The notes beneath the pieces were generated by a model. It was not told where the DNA came from, made no database searches, and saw only the letters and a list, made by a program, of their open reading frames with translations. From the NCBI GenBank assembly GCA_013399695.1, contig VXAU01003156.1:1128219-1192218 (forward strand): 64,000 nucleotides of DNA. The letters run 5' to 3'. Shown here piece after piece: positions 10,761 through 25,088 of this stretch. This DNA comes from Formicarius rufipectus. Lineage: Eukaryota; Chordata; Aves; Passeriformes; Formicariidae. The position numbers and the translations under genes were made by a program. How positions within the stretch are numbered: position 1 is the first letter of the stretch; each line of letters opens with the position of its first letter.

Positions 10761-13700
10761 CTACAGGCTTTCCACATAACCCAAATGTTTCTGAAGCCCT
10801 GCTGGTCTGCCTGGGTTGACACAGGAGCTGCTGCCACATGGTCTACATTTGGTTTCACAGCCAGTGTCTCACCTTGACACTGTGCTAAAAACATTACAGA
10901 GGCAGTGACCTCAGTCCTGGAGGGTGAGAAATGGCACACAAGGACAGACCAGAGGAAAGGAAGGACCATTGAGGCTACACCCCAAGCTGTTTACTGGCAA
11001 GATTCCAGGCCCATTCTTCCTCTTCCCAAAATAGAGAGAAGTCTGTCCCATGATTAGCCATCAATAAACACCAGTTTGGGGACTTTTCCCCTCCAGCAGG
11101 CAAAGCCTTTCAGCCTGTTGGGGAACAGCTTGCAGTGGGTTAACTCCCTCTTTGTCAGACTCAAAATGGGGTCCTTGGAGCCTCACAGGGTGTCTGTAGG
11201 GACACAGAATTACAAAAAGGTATTTGTTTTTGTAAATGAAGTGGAAGAGGGTCAGCTCCTCCTACCCACCCTTCGTGCTATCCTTTCTGGTTTTAGCATG
11301 CTATAAATGACCAGCTTCTCTGATAATTTATGCATAATTGGGACTGATTTCAGCAAGTGGCCCAACAAAAGCTGCTCTGAATTACTAAGTAATTTACTGG
11401 TGTTCTTTTCAATTAATACAGTAGCCTTAGGAACAAGCAGCCTGTGTTCTTTGTCTTGGCATGAGATCTCTAACCTGACAGAGCCATCCAGAGGCTGGGC
11501 AGCATCTAGTCAGCTGAACAGTGGGAAGAAATCTGTTCCTACATTCATGCAACTCATTTTTCAGAGGACCCTTCCTAATCCAAAAGTTTTTATCCATTGT
11601 AATCTGCTCTGGAATTTCCTTTTTCTGCCTCCAGACAACCCCTTTCCTCTTCTTGGGGAAATACCATGCCTGCTCTGATCTTCTACTGTGTTGGGTATTG
11701 TTTGGGTGGAGGGGAAGGGTTTTTTCTGTACAATCCTGTCCTAGAAGGTGACCAGTCCAGCCCTCCTGTGTCTTCATGCAGTCCCAAAGGGGACAGCAAC
11801 AAATGCAATATCCCTAAATATCGTGCCTCAGAACCTATGCAGGAATTAAGCCAAACATGAGAGGATGTACAGAAGAGAGATTATGGCCATCTAATTCAGT
11901 GTGCTCTGGGCTCTCAGGCCAGGCAGAGCATGCAAGACACGTCCATCTGATCTATTTATATCTCTGCACTGTGAGCTCTTGTGGGGCCTGCACAGGAGGG
12001 GATTATGGCTGCTGTGAGTGGCACAGCAAAGCCACTGTCCCCTCACTCCCTGCCATGTGCATTTTTCCCTCTCCAGGCCAGAGCACATGGGTTCTTGCTA
12101 CTGGAGCCCAACACAGCTGTGACTGGCACCTCCAAGGCTCACTTGGTGTGCTGGGGTTCACTTGGAACCACAACTGCCCTGACACTCCAAAAAGGATGGG
12201 CCAGACTGGCTCAGACTGGGAACAGTTTGTCTCAGGATAACTCTGTTAAACAGATCTGACCTGGGCTTGGCACTGCTACGGTATAGAATAATTACATTTA
12301 TTATTATGAGCCAAGAGTGTGTACAGGCACCCTTTTTCACAGACTCAACTCCCATAATTACAAAGAAGCTGGGTTAACCAAAAAGCTTGCCTTTCCCTTC
12401 ACAAATTCACACTAATAGTGGCACTTAACATTATTTTCTCTGCAATTCACATGCCCATGTCTCTTCTCAGCTTCTGGTTCTGCCTTGAGGTTGTCCAGAT
12501 TGTCCCTTTGTCCTTTTAAGACCTCTGCACTAACCACACTAATCCTCAGTAAGCCATCAAATCTCCCCATCTGTGCTTTTACTATTTCCCTTGGCACCAT
12601 GGTAAGACTCCTGTTTTAATTAACTTGAGACGGATGCCTTGTCAAGACTTAGTTGCTCTGATTTCTCATTATGTTATCATAATATCATTTAGCAACACTA
12701 CCCTTTACAGCAAGAAAAACTGATTCCAGCCCCTTGAAGGCAGCACAGTGAAACAAAGAGCACTCACCAGGGCCCACAGCAATATTCAGTCACATTCTTT
12801 TTAACCTGCTGCGTTTCCTTCCCAGTGAACTCACCAGTTATGCCTACTCAGAAAAGCACACTTCAGGATATGTTTTCTTATTTTGTTTTTGATAGTCATG
12901 GTCACTCAATTTCAGCTTTTAACCCCTCTGGGCCATGCTTGCTGATTGCCAGCTATATGTATCTTAGTAGTGACAGTTTTAATTCACTTATTACCAGCCT
13001 CAGTTGTTAGTACCTCACACCACTGCTTGCCCTTTTCCTACCAAGCAACTCATTACTTCAAATTGTCCCAAACATATTTCATATTTTGCAGAGGCTTAAG
13101 ACCCAAAGTCTATGGGTCTTTACTTCATAAAATGAGAAGGAAGACTTTTGCTTTCATGTCTTTTCAAATCTGCAACACCTCAGCCTCTTCCTCGGGCCTG
13201 TTTCCATCTTTTAAATTGCTGTGAGTTGACATTTATGCACAAAGCACCAAGGCAGCACCAGAGACCTGTTTAGCCTTAACTCCTGGTCAGCTCTTTGGTC
13301 ACACTCCCTTTATGAGCACCTGCAGAGCAGCAGAATTAGACACAGTCTGTGCTCCATATCCCCATCAGGCTCACTCACCCAGCTCTGTAGTGTTTGTGTG
13401 CCACTAATGGTGTGGGAGTTGTCCTCTGGGAATAAGCAGCACTGAAAAAGCTGTGTGTGAAAGGAGTTTTCCTACATGGAACTCTTGGCAGGAAGATGAG
13501 ACTTGTGTCAAGCATCCAGCAATTTAACACCAGGCAGCATCAGCAAAATGCAAGGATACAGGAAGGTGTAATTTGGGCAAACAGCAGTGACTTGGAGGAG
13601 CAAATACAACAAAGTATTCTCTGCCACACTCCAAAGAAGACACTTCCAAAAAGGGCCTCCTGTTGTTTTGTCATAGGCAGAATAGTCAGAGGGGATCTCT

Positions 13701-16700
13701 CACAAAATTCCTTGACCAAAATCAAAGCTGAGGTTGGTTAATGCAATTCTTCAAATGTTAATAATGTCAGTTTACATCTTCTGAAAGTTTAGTTCTGTGT
13801 TTTTCTTCCTTTAGGAAAGCCTGCCAGGTGTAAAAACCTTAAGCAGGACCGTGCAACAACCCAACTGACCAGGCTGTAACATCACTGCTTTCTCTCTTCG
13901 TGAACATGCATGACAACCTCAGCCTTAAGTCCCAGGTCTTAACTGGTTATACGTGAATAAAAAGCATATTTAACAGCCACTTTTACAGCTCCCATATACT
14001 AAAAGGCAGGGTTTAAAGCATATATATTACAGCTACAGGTTTGCAGTAAAAAAAGACAAGGTACTTTAATGTAGGTAGGAAGTGGGCTGCCCAGTTCCTG
14101 GACTGGAGGAGACTTGAGCTTGGCCTATGCAAATCGTGGAAAAGAGGGTTTGTTGACAAAGTTTACAGTGAAATTCAAAGCCAAGAAATTGTTTCTATGT
14201 TTACATGGACACATACCCAATGTTGGATGTGCAGGGCCATCTAGTGGGAAGTCTCCTTGCGTGCAACAACAGCCCCAAACCGGGTAGTGTTTTACCACAG
14301 CCTGAACAAAGGCACCTTTGCCTGGTACATCTCTGAAATGCATTTTATGAACCCTTCCCTGCTGAGACACTACAGCACCCCCAGGAGAGCCCTTGGAACA
14401 AGCAGTCAGGCCTGTCTTGCTGCACATTCCTCTGCAACAAAAGCGTACATTTCCTAAAAGTCATTTCTTTTGACTAATGACTTCAGGAAGCTTTTCTCAA
14501 AAAAACCCCAAAAAAAACCCCAAAAAAACAAACAAACAAACAAACAAACAAAAAAAACAAAACAAAAAAACAAAAACCAAAAAACCAACCAAACAAAAAA
14601 AAACCAACAAAAAAACCCCCAAAAAAACAACAAAAACCCCAAACAAACAAAAAAACTACAAAAAGAAACAACTCCCCTTTCCCTTCACCCCTTCCACCCA
14701 AACCTCATTTCTTTTCTCATTAATAACAAGACATCATCAGGCAGCACAATGTGATGGAGCAGAAAGGAGTACCACTCCATCTCTGGTATTGGACTGAATT
14801 AATCACATAGCTGTGCTAGCTGGTAATCAGTAACTTTTCACAGAAATATTGAGTGTTCTAAGCAAGATTCTATGGTCAAATGACTGTGATAGGCTGGAAA
14901 ATACTGGCATCCCTTCAGATATGCTCAGATTAATTCACCCATCTGTGCAGTGAGGAAGGTGAGAAGGGAGTTCACAGCACTTGTAGGGTTACCTATAAAT
15001 CCCACTGTGAATCCAGAAAACAATCAGGCTTCCAAAAGAATGGCAAAATGGCTTATATTTAAGTTTTACCATTTTCTCATATTTTATTTACTACTGCATT
15101 AAAGCTTGTAAAAATTGCTGCTTAAGAGGGGATTCCCCCCCACTGACTTACATATAAAGTAATAGTTCAAGCACTGTAACAAAGCTTGCTTTGCTGGGAT
15201 CTAGTTCATCAATTGTTTTTGCTATCTAAGATGTTTACCTGCCTGAATGCTGTATTTCTGATTTCTCATGAAAGTGGAGTTTCTTTCCCAGCCTCTTTTG
15301 CCCTGTGGAAACACTTAACATAGCCTGTATCTACCTAGTTCTGTGAAACCTTTAAATAAAAGTAATATTTTATGAGGGGACCCTCACTATCTCAAGTTAG
15401 TCTAAGTTGGCTGTTAGATGTAGAAGTTATTCAATGGCAGGGACAAGTAGGCAGGTACAAAGAACAAGATTTCATAAATCTTTATAATCTGGAAATGAAA
15501 ATAAAAATATGTTACAATATTGTTAAAAATTTTCCTGTTAAAAATTCTCATAGATTTTGCAACCAAGTACTTCATTCCATGAAAGCTCACATTGACTGTT
15601 TATTTCTCCTTTATTATGAAACAAATTAAAACACAATTGTATTAAATAAAAATATGCAGTGTCTGAGTATTGCTTGGACTGTTCTCTAACCAACCAGCAT
15701 CTCTCTTGTAAGCACTCCATACAAATTATGCCTAATTCAACCAGCAAATTGAAAAAGCCCAGAGAATTAATGGAAACTTTAAATCCCCACATTTGCCTAA
15801 ACATTTTTCTTTGTCTAGAAATATCTCAAATGCTTATTAACTGAGAGCTGTTCTTCCTGGCTCCTTTTCACTGCCCTTTCCTCCCTCTCTTTCTCCTGCC
15901 TGAGTGCACTACATAAGCACTGCCCACCAAGCAGGGGCAGGTCCAGAGGGACCCCAGAGCTGCTCCATGACCTTTTGCAGCCCCTGTGCTGCGGCCCCAG
16001 CAGCTCCCACACACCACGGGGGCCCGGGCTGGAGGTGCAGGAGCTGTGCCACTTGCCCTGCACAGCTGGGCTGCCACCAGCTTGCTCCTCACAGCTCTGA
16101 ATGGGGCTGAGCACACACAATAACCCATTGCTAGGGTGCTGCAATGCAGTGTCATTGTGCCTGTTTGCTTCAGCAGTGGCTCTGGTGCCCCTCTGCTCAT
16201 GCAAAGTGCTGGTGATTGCCACAGTCTGACAGGCATATCATCTCCACGGAAGGCTTTTGTCCTCCTATGAACTGCCAAAGATGAGAACCCTGAAATAAAG
16301 CACACATTGCTGATCTGCTCATCCCACACCCTTGAGCACTGAAGGGATGTGACAGGGCAGCTCCTCAATAACCACAACTACCTCAGACACTTCATGTGGA
16401 AACAACAGCACACATCAGGTAGATGAGGTAAAAAACTCACAACTTCAAATACCTGTCCAAGTGTTCAAGAAAGATCTTTGTGTGATAGGGATAACAATGT
16501 TATCAGGGTGTCTTGGGGGCACCATGCCAGGCACACAGACTCACCCAAAAGCTGCTGCTGGGAAAGTAGGTGATTCCTGCCCACCTGGCTGCCCACTCCT
16601 CCCCTCACTACCATGGACTGCAGCACTTGTGGGAAGAGGATCACAGCAGTTCAGAGTTAGCCTCCTCCCTGACTCATCCTTCTCTGCATATTACCTGGGT

Positions 16701-17437
16701 TCTTCCACTACCTGGGTATGGCAGCACCTTGTTATTTTAGGTAGTTTCTAATTACTGGGGCAATGCTTCCCAGTCTGGAGCACACTAACCTGGGTTTGAT
16801 CCATGCTGGCATTAGGGAAAACATCTATGACAGGAAAGAGCCAAAGGCAGGGAAATCTGCCTCCTCCAGCCCCAACCTGTGCCTGATTTGCAGGGTGAGG
16901 AGATACAGCAACAGTTCTTGTACAGAACTTCATGCCAAAGCAACACATGAGGAAATCAAGGTCCCTGTCTCTCTGCCATTCTCATACCATTTCTGTGACA
17001 ACACTTGTATCTACGTGTGAATCCAGACTTCATTCTTGACTGGGCGACTCATTTAATGAGCTGAGGAAGAAGTTAACTCATTTTGTGGCTGGCTTCTGTC
17101 AGCTCTGAAAGGACCAGGCTCTTTGAGACACTGCCAAGCTCCAAATGATTATGTAGCTAAGACCATGCAGTCAGCAGTACTCCCCACTTCACTCTCTTTG
17201 ATACACCTTCCTCTCAAACTCTCCAAACTCAGTCTCCTGTTGCCTTTTTCTTTTTCCTACAGTAAAATCCCAACATATCAAGGGCTTTCAAGGACCTTAA
17301 AGTGATTTTTCAGAAAAGTTAGACTCCCTGCAAGTTGTTTCAGACCAAGAAACAGAAGTATTAGAATTACACTAATCCTTTAGAAAGGGGCATGTTATAG
17401 AAGTGGATTTGTAGGGCAAGAAATTGCCATTTCTAAG
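10761..17437. other. Intergenic spacer between GPR148 and AMER3, part 2
   Basis: No gene is recognised. The stretch holds the A/C-rich tract at 14499-14671 (listed separately) and otherwise ordinary AT-rich DNA. Open frames near 11857-12259 and 15868-16377 overlap on both strands, which marks them as stop-poor GC-richer DNA rather than coding sequence. Confidence 0.5.
14499..14671. repeat. A/C low-complexity tract (AAAAACCCC / CAAA type)
   Basis: About 170 bases consist almost only of A and C, mixing A runs, CCCC blocks and seven or so CAAA units (around 14528-14550). Its translations are Lys/Asn/Thr/Gln-rich and meaningless. Similar tracts recur at 29021 and 40153, and in the opposite sense at 56798. 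Confidence 0.9.
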
Positions 17438-17562
17438 GCCGGGTTGGACTGGGCTGTGAGCAATCTGGTCTAGTAGAAGGTATCCCCTGACCACACAGAG
17501 GGTTGGAATGAGATGATCTTTAAGGTCCCTTCCAGCCCAAACCATTCTATGATTCAATGATC
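17438..17562 (+). repeat. CR1 LINE 3' end fragment, forward orientation
   Basis: The sequence carries the CR1 3' end in sense: GGCCGGGTTGGACTGGGCTG, then a TCTAGTAGAAGGTATCCC-like part, and finally TTTAAGGTCCCTTCCAGCCC and CCATTCTATGATTCAATGA. The ATTCTATGATTC terminus is the hallmark of CR1, which ends in short direct repeats instead of poly(A). It is short and heavily 5'-truncated. Confidence 0.88.
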
Positions 17563-20500
17563 TCTGAATTAAAGCTGAAGAATAATTTCTGAATCTTTTT
17601 CCCCAGATTAGAGAGTTCTATTTCTCAGGCTTGCCACCCTCCTCAACACACAGCAACAAAGGACAGAGTACCCAGCCACTCCAACACAGCACCGCTCGCG
17701 CTGCCCTAGCCCAGCTGTCCTTGAGCATGCTGCTCTTGTCTCCCAGCCCTGCACTGGCACTGGGCTGCTGCTTCAAAAATGGCTTCTGCACATTCCTAAG
17801 AGAAATATGGAACAGTTTAATGTGCTTGAGTACTGCCTAGGCACATCAGCTGGCTCTGAAATGTTAATAACCCCTGTGAAAAATCAAACTGCCAGGAGAG
17901 ATTATTTGTTGCAGAGCAATGGCAACAGCCAAAGCCGTGAAAGGCTGAAGCCAAAAGAATAGTCCTCAGCAAATCACTCCTCTTTCAATAGCTACAAGAC
18001 CCATAAAATATCATCTTTTAAAATCTACTGGCATTGCTGCAAAACAAATTATGACCTTGGCATTGTCAGTACTCACCATACATTAATGGAGCACTTTGTC
18101 AGACACGGAGTTCTTTCAGATTTGCTGCTTTATTTACTGTAACTGCAAAAATACATTACTGACCATATTTCATTACCACAAGAGCCTTGCTTGTCATGCC
18201 AGAGCCCTACCACAAATAACACTTAATGACTTCAAGGAGCACAGTCAGAGGTGTCACCCCCCAGCTGTGATGGCAGCTCAGGCAGCAGCAGGCACCAAGC
18301 TTCTGGAGTTGGCCACTACCACCTCAGCACGTGGGAAGCAGGAGAACAAGAGCAACACACATGGCCAAACATTATCTCTAGAACTGTGTATTTTAGTCTA
18401 AGATTTACAATTGCCACCTCAATGAAATCTGGCTGTGACATTACCACTAACAACACAAATCACACACAGATTTATTTCCAAGCTGCATGTTCTGCTGAGT
18501 AAGTCAAGTGGAAGCATTTTTAACCACATTGTTACCAACTGCACTGTTGGTGGTTTCAAAGGCTTCATTTCTCATCCACCTTCCAAATGTTCTTTTGTTT
18601 GGCTGCATTTAGATACTGACTGGTAGACCAGTGGGATTTTATGTACAGCAAGGCACTACTTGTTGCAGTTTATAAACTGGCTCTGGGGCTCTTTTTCCCT
18701 GAGAACTGACCAGCTACACTCAACCAAGAGGTTTCTACCCTTAGAACAGGATTCATAATTGGTTGTGGCCCCCATACCACCCATGAGGACTCCTTTGCAA
18801 GGTCCTGTGACAGGTCCATCTTCTGCAGTGTGAGCAAGCCAGCTTCTGTGCAGCACATGCTTTGTTTTCCACTGAGATATGAAATAAAAGCCTACAAGCA
18901 GTGCCAGCAGCAGCCTGTCCTGCTCACAGCTCGATATGTCCTGTCCCTGTGTTTAGACCTGAGCCTGCTGTGCTGTTGTACTCACCCTCACCAACTTAAC
19001 TGACTACTCACCTCTTACCTAAGTCTTTTTGGGTTTAGTCTTCTTTTAATTTCAAGTTTCTTATTTGAAAGACTGTCCCACTGAAATAGTTTCTGCCACA
19101 CTGATGGGCTGTATCTATTATTTGAAGCTGTGTTTCTATGGCTACTTACACCTATGGATCTTTTTCCATTTTCCTGACTGAGCCTTTAATGAAGCCCTCT
19201 GAGCACTTAATTGTATGCATCCATGCAGGGAGCAATGTAAAATTGAGCAGGGAAACCAAGTCACACAAAACAGTCATAAAACATTTCCTATAAGCTTCCC
19301 TCAAGTCATCACAACAACAACTTCCTCAGTAGAAGCTAAACAAACTTTACTTATAAGTTGCACTGGGATGCCTGTGGAACAGCACATTTTGCCATCCCCA
19401 TTCTTTATGCTGAATAATTATTTTGCCTTTGAGATGGCAGCATCTGTTAGTGAAATTCAGTAAAAGGAGGGTATTCTTGCATCATCAGGACACAAAGACG
19501 TATCTGGAGTGGGAAAACTTCTGAAAACATGACTTATATTTAAACATTTCTGTAGTCAGGTCCCTGAGGTTTCATGTCCCCTCTCAGGTGCTGTCTCTGG
19601 TCTCTAGAGCCTGGAAGTTCTTCATGATTTTGTGAAGCAGTTCTTTTGATGTTCTCTTCATAAACATGTAATGCAGCTCATTTTTCCACATTGATTTTTA
19701 GACAGCTATTTTTTACCCAAGAGCTTTCTGTTCAAAGCAGAAAGTTTGAAGGCAGCCACTACTCCAACACAAACAGCTGGAAAAATGTCCTCACCACTTA
19801 ACTTTTTTCTCAAAAGCCTTTTTACTTTTTTGAGGCAGCAAGCAGTTCACAGTCAGTCATCCAGAGTCCCCAGAACAGCAATACTGAGAAGGGGATCAGT
19901 GGCATTCCGGAGACACTCAGCACTCCTTCCTGCCCCCGAAGGCATCTCTGTTGGCACTGGGAGGCCTGGTTGGAAGGCAGGACAGCCAAGCTTTTTAATA
20001 CCATATTTTACTCTTGCAGTCCTGCCTGCTGCACCTTGTCCCCTTGGCAGCAAACAAGGTAACATCAGTGCCTCACAGGAAAACAGTGGGGAGATGTTGA
20101 GGTGAAATACACTTGCAGAAATCTGTGGATAAAAATCCTATTTCCATTCCTAAGTACCGGTGTTATTAAAAGCAAGTCAAGATCCTAAAATCTGCAGCAT
20201 ACACCAGCTCACCAAGCAACTGAGAAGAGAGTAGCAATTAACTTAATGAAAGCCCTGGGAAGCACTCAGATAAATAGCAAAGATTGCTCCCTTCAACCCA
20301 GGGCAGTCTTCTGCAAGCAATCTGGAGAAAAAGCTCCATATCCCATTACCAATTCCCTTCAACATGCAAAGCCAAGAAATACTGATAAGAATCCAAGAAT
20401 AATTGAGTTTAACCTGATGCTAGCAGAAAGCTAACCTGGACTGGGGGTGTTAGACTCTTCAGTTAGTTCACTGGCAGGAAACAGGACGGATCAAATTCAT

Positions 20501-21968
20501 TCTGTAAGCAATTCATTGGAAACAAATAGAGCTCTCTCAGCATACACTTTTGTTCTGAGTCTCAGGGTTAAAGAATCTGCTACATTCTTCATGGCAGAAA
20601 ATTCAAAAATAGAACAGCTTGGTTTTTCTGTTTGCTGCTCGTGATAATAGTTGTCTGTTGTATCACTGGATGCAAAAATTCGCTGCCCACAGTGGGGACA
20701 CAGGCTTTCAGATTCTGGGAGGCTGGGCAGCTTCACCTGAAACCTCCCTCCCTGTGTTTCCACATTGTCCTTCATGTGGTTTTTTTTCTCCTCCTTTCCC
20801 CAGTCCCCCTCATTCCAAGGACCTCTGCTGCCCTACTCTTCCCTCTCCAGGGGCTGTACATTCCTTAGTCCCTCTTCCCTCAATGTCCCTCCTCTTACTC
20901 CCCATGCCAGGGGCTGTGTGCATGTGCTAAACAGATGGCAGCTGTGCCATGTGCCCCTCATTTACAGGGTTTTGATTTCCCTTCCCTTTTATGCCCACTG
21001 ATGCCCAAAACAATTCTGGACAGACTGTATTAATCAGAATTAATCACAGAGCATGATTAGGTTCTCCACTGGCCAACATTTTGAGCCAAGCTGATCATCA
21101 GCCACAGAGAAACAGCCTGAAATGAAGTGATAGGAGAAAAGGATAGTTCAGGGAATGACAAGCTGAGAACTATTTAGGAAAAAAAAAAAGAAAAAAAAGC
21201 TGTATTGTAATGCATAAAGGCCATCATGGGTCAGCTGCTGTTCAACATACTGTGCATGTGCCAGTGCACGCAATGAGACTGGGATTTAGGTCAGTGCAGG
21301 CAATGGCCATGGATTGCTATGGACATCTATGGCTATGGATGACCAATGGATTTAAGCCACTTCCCTTGATGAAGGGAAACAATAGGCTCTAAAGATGGTA
21401 TTGCCTGTCCATACAGCCATCCTAAAGAAAACATCTAAACCCTCAAGTTCTCTCATTGCAGAAGCTGCTTCACCTGAGTCCCCATGAAAAGATTTGTGTG
21501 TTCCATCCAAGTGTCTCCTGTGACTCCTCCAGTGAATGGACAATAGATACTATTTGTTAGAAATGGGGACCCCATACAAGAGCTTTCCCAGTTCCTGAGA
21601 AACAGCAACAGACTGTTCCAGCAACTGCAGGCATGGGAGCTACCTGCAACAATACGGATGTAAGAGCTCCTCCCTGGTTGGACTATGTTCTCTAAATCTT
21701 TGAGGATGGCTTGTTTTATTAACCTGATTTGAACATGAAGTAGGCTTATAAATGTAATTTTAAGTGCTTTCTGTCCTTCTTCACAAGGCATATTAGGTTA
21801 CATCTTTTCTGATGTACTTTTACCTTTAATGGCTACATTTCAGAGTTGAGAAATTCAGCTCAGAAATTGTATGCATCAGTAATTTCCAAATAATAATAAT
21901 AAAAAAAAAATCTTAAGTTTTGCTCAGACAATACCAACACCAGCCATCAGCCTGGAATCAGCACCAGA
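17563..21968. other. Intergenic spacer between GPR148 and AMER3, part 3
   Basis: No gene is recognised. It contains a short A-rich run near 21178-21198 and a small cluster of imperfect CTATGGA / GCAATGG words near 21270-21345, but nothing with coding character. Confidence 0.5.
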
Positions 21969-22622
21969 ATCAGAGGATCATACAATTCCTGAGGTTGGAA
22001 AAGACCTCTAAGAAAATCCAGTCCAAATGTTAACAGCACTGCTGTGTTCACCACTAAATCATGTCCCCAAGTGCCACAATCACATGCTTTTTGAACACTT
22101 CCAGGGATGGTGATTGCACCACTGCCCTAGGTAGCCTGTTCCAATGCTTGACAACCCTTTTGATGAAGACATTTTTTCTAATATCTAATTTAAACCTCCC
22201 CTGGCACTACTTAAGGCTACTTCCAACACTGTCACATGTTACCTGGGAGAAGAGCCTGACCCCCCACCTTACTACAATCTCCTGTCAAGAAGTTGTAGAG
22301 ACTGGTAAGGTTTCCCCTGAGCTTCCTCTTCTCCAGACTAAACACTCCCAGCTCTCAGCTGTTCTTCATCAGACTTATGCCCCAAACCCTTCCCCAGCTC
22401 CATTCTCTTCTCTGGACCCGCTCCAGCACCTCAATGTCCCTCCTGAACTGAGGGGCCCAGAACTGGACACAGCACTCCAGGTGTGGCCTCTCCAGTGCCC
22501 AGTGCAGGGTGACAGTCACTGCCCTGGTCCTGCTGGCCGCATGAGTGCTGACACAGGCTGAGTGCCTTTGGCCTTCTTGCCCACCTGGGCACAGGTGACA
22601 GCATGACCTTCATGTTTATCAG
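21969..22622 (-). repeat. CR1 LINE 3' fragment, about 650 bases
   Basis: Reading rightwards this is antisense CR1: CCTGAGGTTGGAAAAGACCT, a TTTGAACACTTCCAGGGATGG part, CTAATATCTAATTTAAACCT, TCTTCTCCAGACTAAACACT, TCTCTGGACCCGCTCCAGCA, CAGAACTGGACACAGCACTC and finally TTTGGCCTTCTTGCCCACCT. The order and content follow the CR1 3' untranslated region and the end of its ORF2. It is diverged and contains no intact reading frame, so it is a dead copy. Confidence 0.9.
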
Positions 22623-24378
22623 CATTTCTAATGAGACTTGGTGTTACTTTGAGCAAAGAAGGACTTCTGTATTTTATAGGCTCCCTGTTTCCAACACAGA
22701 GTGCACAGGGTGGAGTGTCTCAAAGGCAGCATCACTGCAGAGCAAGGATGTACTTCCTGAAAACTTAGTGACTTCATATACCCATCATGAAGAAAAGTTT
22801 CCTCCTCTATTAACACAAATATCTCTTGTAGAATAGAAACATCAAATATATTTCAAATTAATGTATTTCCTCTCATGACTGTGATTAATTTACTTGCCAG
22901 AGCTACTAGGTTTTACTTACAGCTTGTCTTTCCTCCCACCAGTCTTTTGGTGAAGTCACACATGGGCTTTCTACTTGTTGCAGGTTGGACTGAACCCAGG
23001 GGGTTTTTTCCAACAGGCAATTTTCCAGTTTCTACCATCAGGGACACCAGAGTGGCTTACTGGCTGACACTCAGAGCAGGAGCGCCCTGTTCTGCCTGTT
23101 TGAAAGTTAACAGGTTGATTTTTCAGCTTTAGAAGCTTAGACAGCACAACAGTTCAAGCTTCTCCCCCAACTCCAAGGTTCAGTTAAGGCACATGGTGAA
23201 AAGAAAGATGAGAACAGGTAGCAGGTTAAGGCTTTTGTTCCCTTTCTGCTTTAGAGATCAGCTCTCTGACTGATGCAGCCGCTCCAGCTGGGGGGAAACG
23301 CTCATCTTCAGTTCACACAGCTGGAGATTCTCTAAATGCCTCCATGGATTGACTTGGCTGAAGTTGCTCTGTCTCTCTCAGCCACCTCCTGGGATCTGCC
23401 TGTTCCCACCTTTGAGCATCCACCATGTAGTCCCTACATCAGGAGGGCAGTTTCCCTGCAGATGTGCCAGTCTGCACCCAAACTGCTGCATTACCCTAAA
23501 CTGCAGCTCACAGGAGACTTACTGAAGGGGGTTAAGCCACTGCTTCATGGCATACACTCTGGCTTCTAGGAGGATCCTACCAGGACCCCAACAGAAGTGT
23601 TACAACAAGCAGGAAGAAGGCAGAGGATTTGAGACACTGATGTGAAGGACTGAGACAGGAGGTAATGGAGAGGGACAATCAAGGCACGATCAGGTGGGGA
23701 GCCCTTCCAGGGAGAGGGATGAGCCAAGGATGCCAGCTTTAAACTTTTGTGAAATCCAAATGCTGTTTTGTCATGGTAATAAACTTGTCTACACAACAAC
23801 AAATGATGTTGTAACATCAAATGTTGCCTTCACTGCACACTGAAGCAGAAGTTAGACTGACTGGAAGTAGAATTTGATAAATGATGTTTGTGGAAGGCAG
23901 TATGAGGTTGACACCAGGCACTCCAGTTTTGGGCAGCAGAAATATTCCCTCCTTCCCTTTACACAGCTTTGCTGCCATATAAAATCTCCACCTTCAGCAT
24001 CAACACAAGCCCTACAAACTGTGGTACAGCCCAATAACCTGCATACACTGCAAGCAGAGTTTCACACTAACCTAAAATACATTAGGATTGCTTTTCCCAA
24101 ATCCCACTCAGAAACAAAACGCCACGTGAGAAATGACATTAATTTGGATGTGTTCCTCCCTGTGTAATAAGCAGTCACACAGAGAGGAACCAAAATGCTG
24201 GCTCAGGACTCCTGAGCTTACCTTCTGGGCTTTTATTCCTAAAGCAATGGAGGCATTTCCATGGCACCAAGCAGACGGCTGAAATAAGCATCTTTCCTAT
24301 ATCAAGCTACATGTGGAAGCCTAGAATCTATGTAAGGTATGAAAAAGCTACAAGCAGGAGGAATGAGGGGGTGGGGAT

Positions 24379-24409
24379 GAAGGAAGAAGGAGGAGGAAAA
24401 GAGAGGGGG
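24379..24409. repeat. Pure purine run of 31 bases
   Basis: The run consists only of A and G and sits inside a wider, nearly all-purine stretch from about 24353 to 24418. Such purine/pyrimidine tracts can adopt triple-helix structures and are common in vertebrate spacers. Confidence 0.7.
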
Positions 24410-25088
24410 TGGAGAGTAACACTGGAGAGCAGCAGTGGTCCAGCCCCTCAGAATCTGAAAAGCATCACAGCAGCCTCTGGATAAAGACCAGCCTCAGTAG
24501 CAAGGCTAGGAGAGAGAGGATTTCTGCTCAGTGATAAAACATGGTGAGTAGGAATTTTGTTATCTGCCTTATTGTTAGCTCTGGTGCAATGGAATTTTCT
24601 TTGCTCTGACACTCACAGCCACTCTGAGGGACTGTGATTGTGGGATGACTGCTTGTTTTTGAAGCATTGCTTTTGACTTCCTTTTCCATACATATGACAA
24701 GTGTGTGCCTGTATTTATACAAATGCACATCCTATGTCCTTTTAAAGCAATAAGTTATAGAGGACAACCAAACCTATCAGCATTAACACTTTGCTGTCTG
24801 GTACCAACAGGCTACTGGTCAGGGCAAATAAAAATGCCCTGCTTCTTTCTCAGGTACCTAGTGGAAATTTCTGCTCTGCTGCCTTCTCCTAGCAATAGTG
24901 ATGATTTCATAGCTCCCCATGCAGGAGCTCAGACTGCCCTTTTTCACAGCATAATTGGAACATTTCAAGTAGTTACATTTCTTTCAGCCTCAGGTAGAGA
25001 AGAAAACTGAGTGAGGGGTGCAGAGTTTTTTTCAGAGAAGGCTCTTTTTGTCATGGTCTCAGCCTCCTGCTGCACTGCTGTACATCCC

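Noticed and set aside
14470..14797. Open frames of 60 to 106 codons across the A/C tract on both strands
   Set aside because: They are translations of a low-complexity tract (Lys/Asn/Gln or Phe/Gly/Trp runs) and carry no protein signal.
16486..16496. TAGGGATAACA, recalling the I-SceI homing site and the lac operator word GGATAACAAT
   Set aside because: Only 10 to 11 bases match, in a bird nuclear spacer with no homing-endonuclease or bacterial context.
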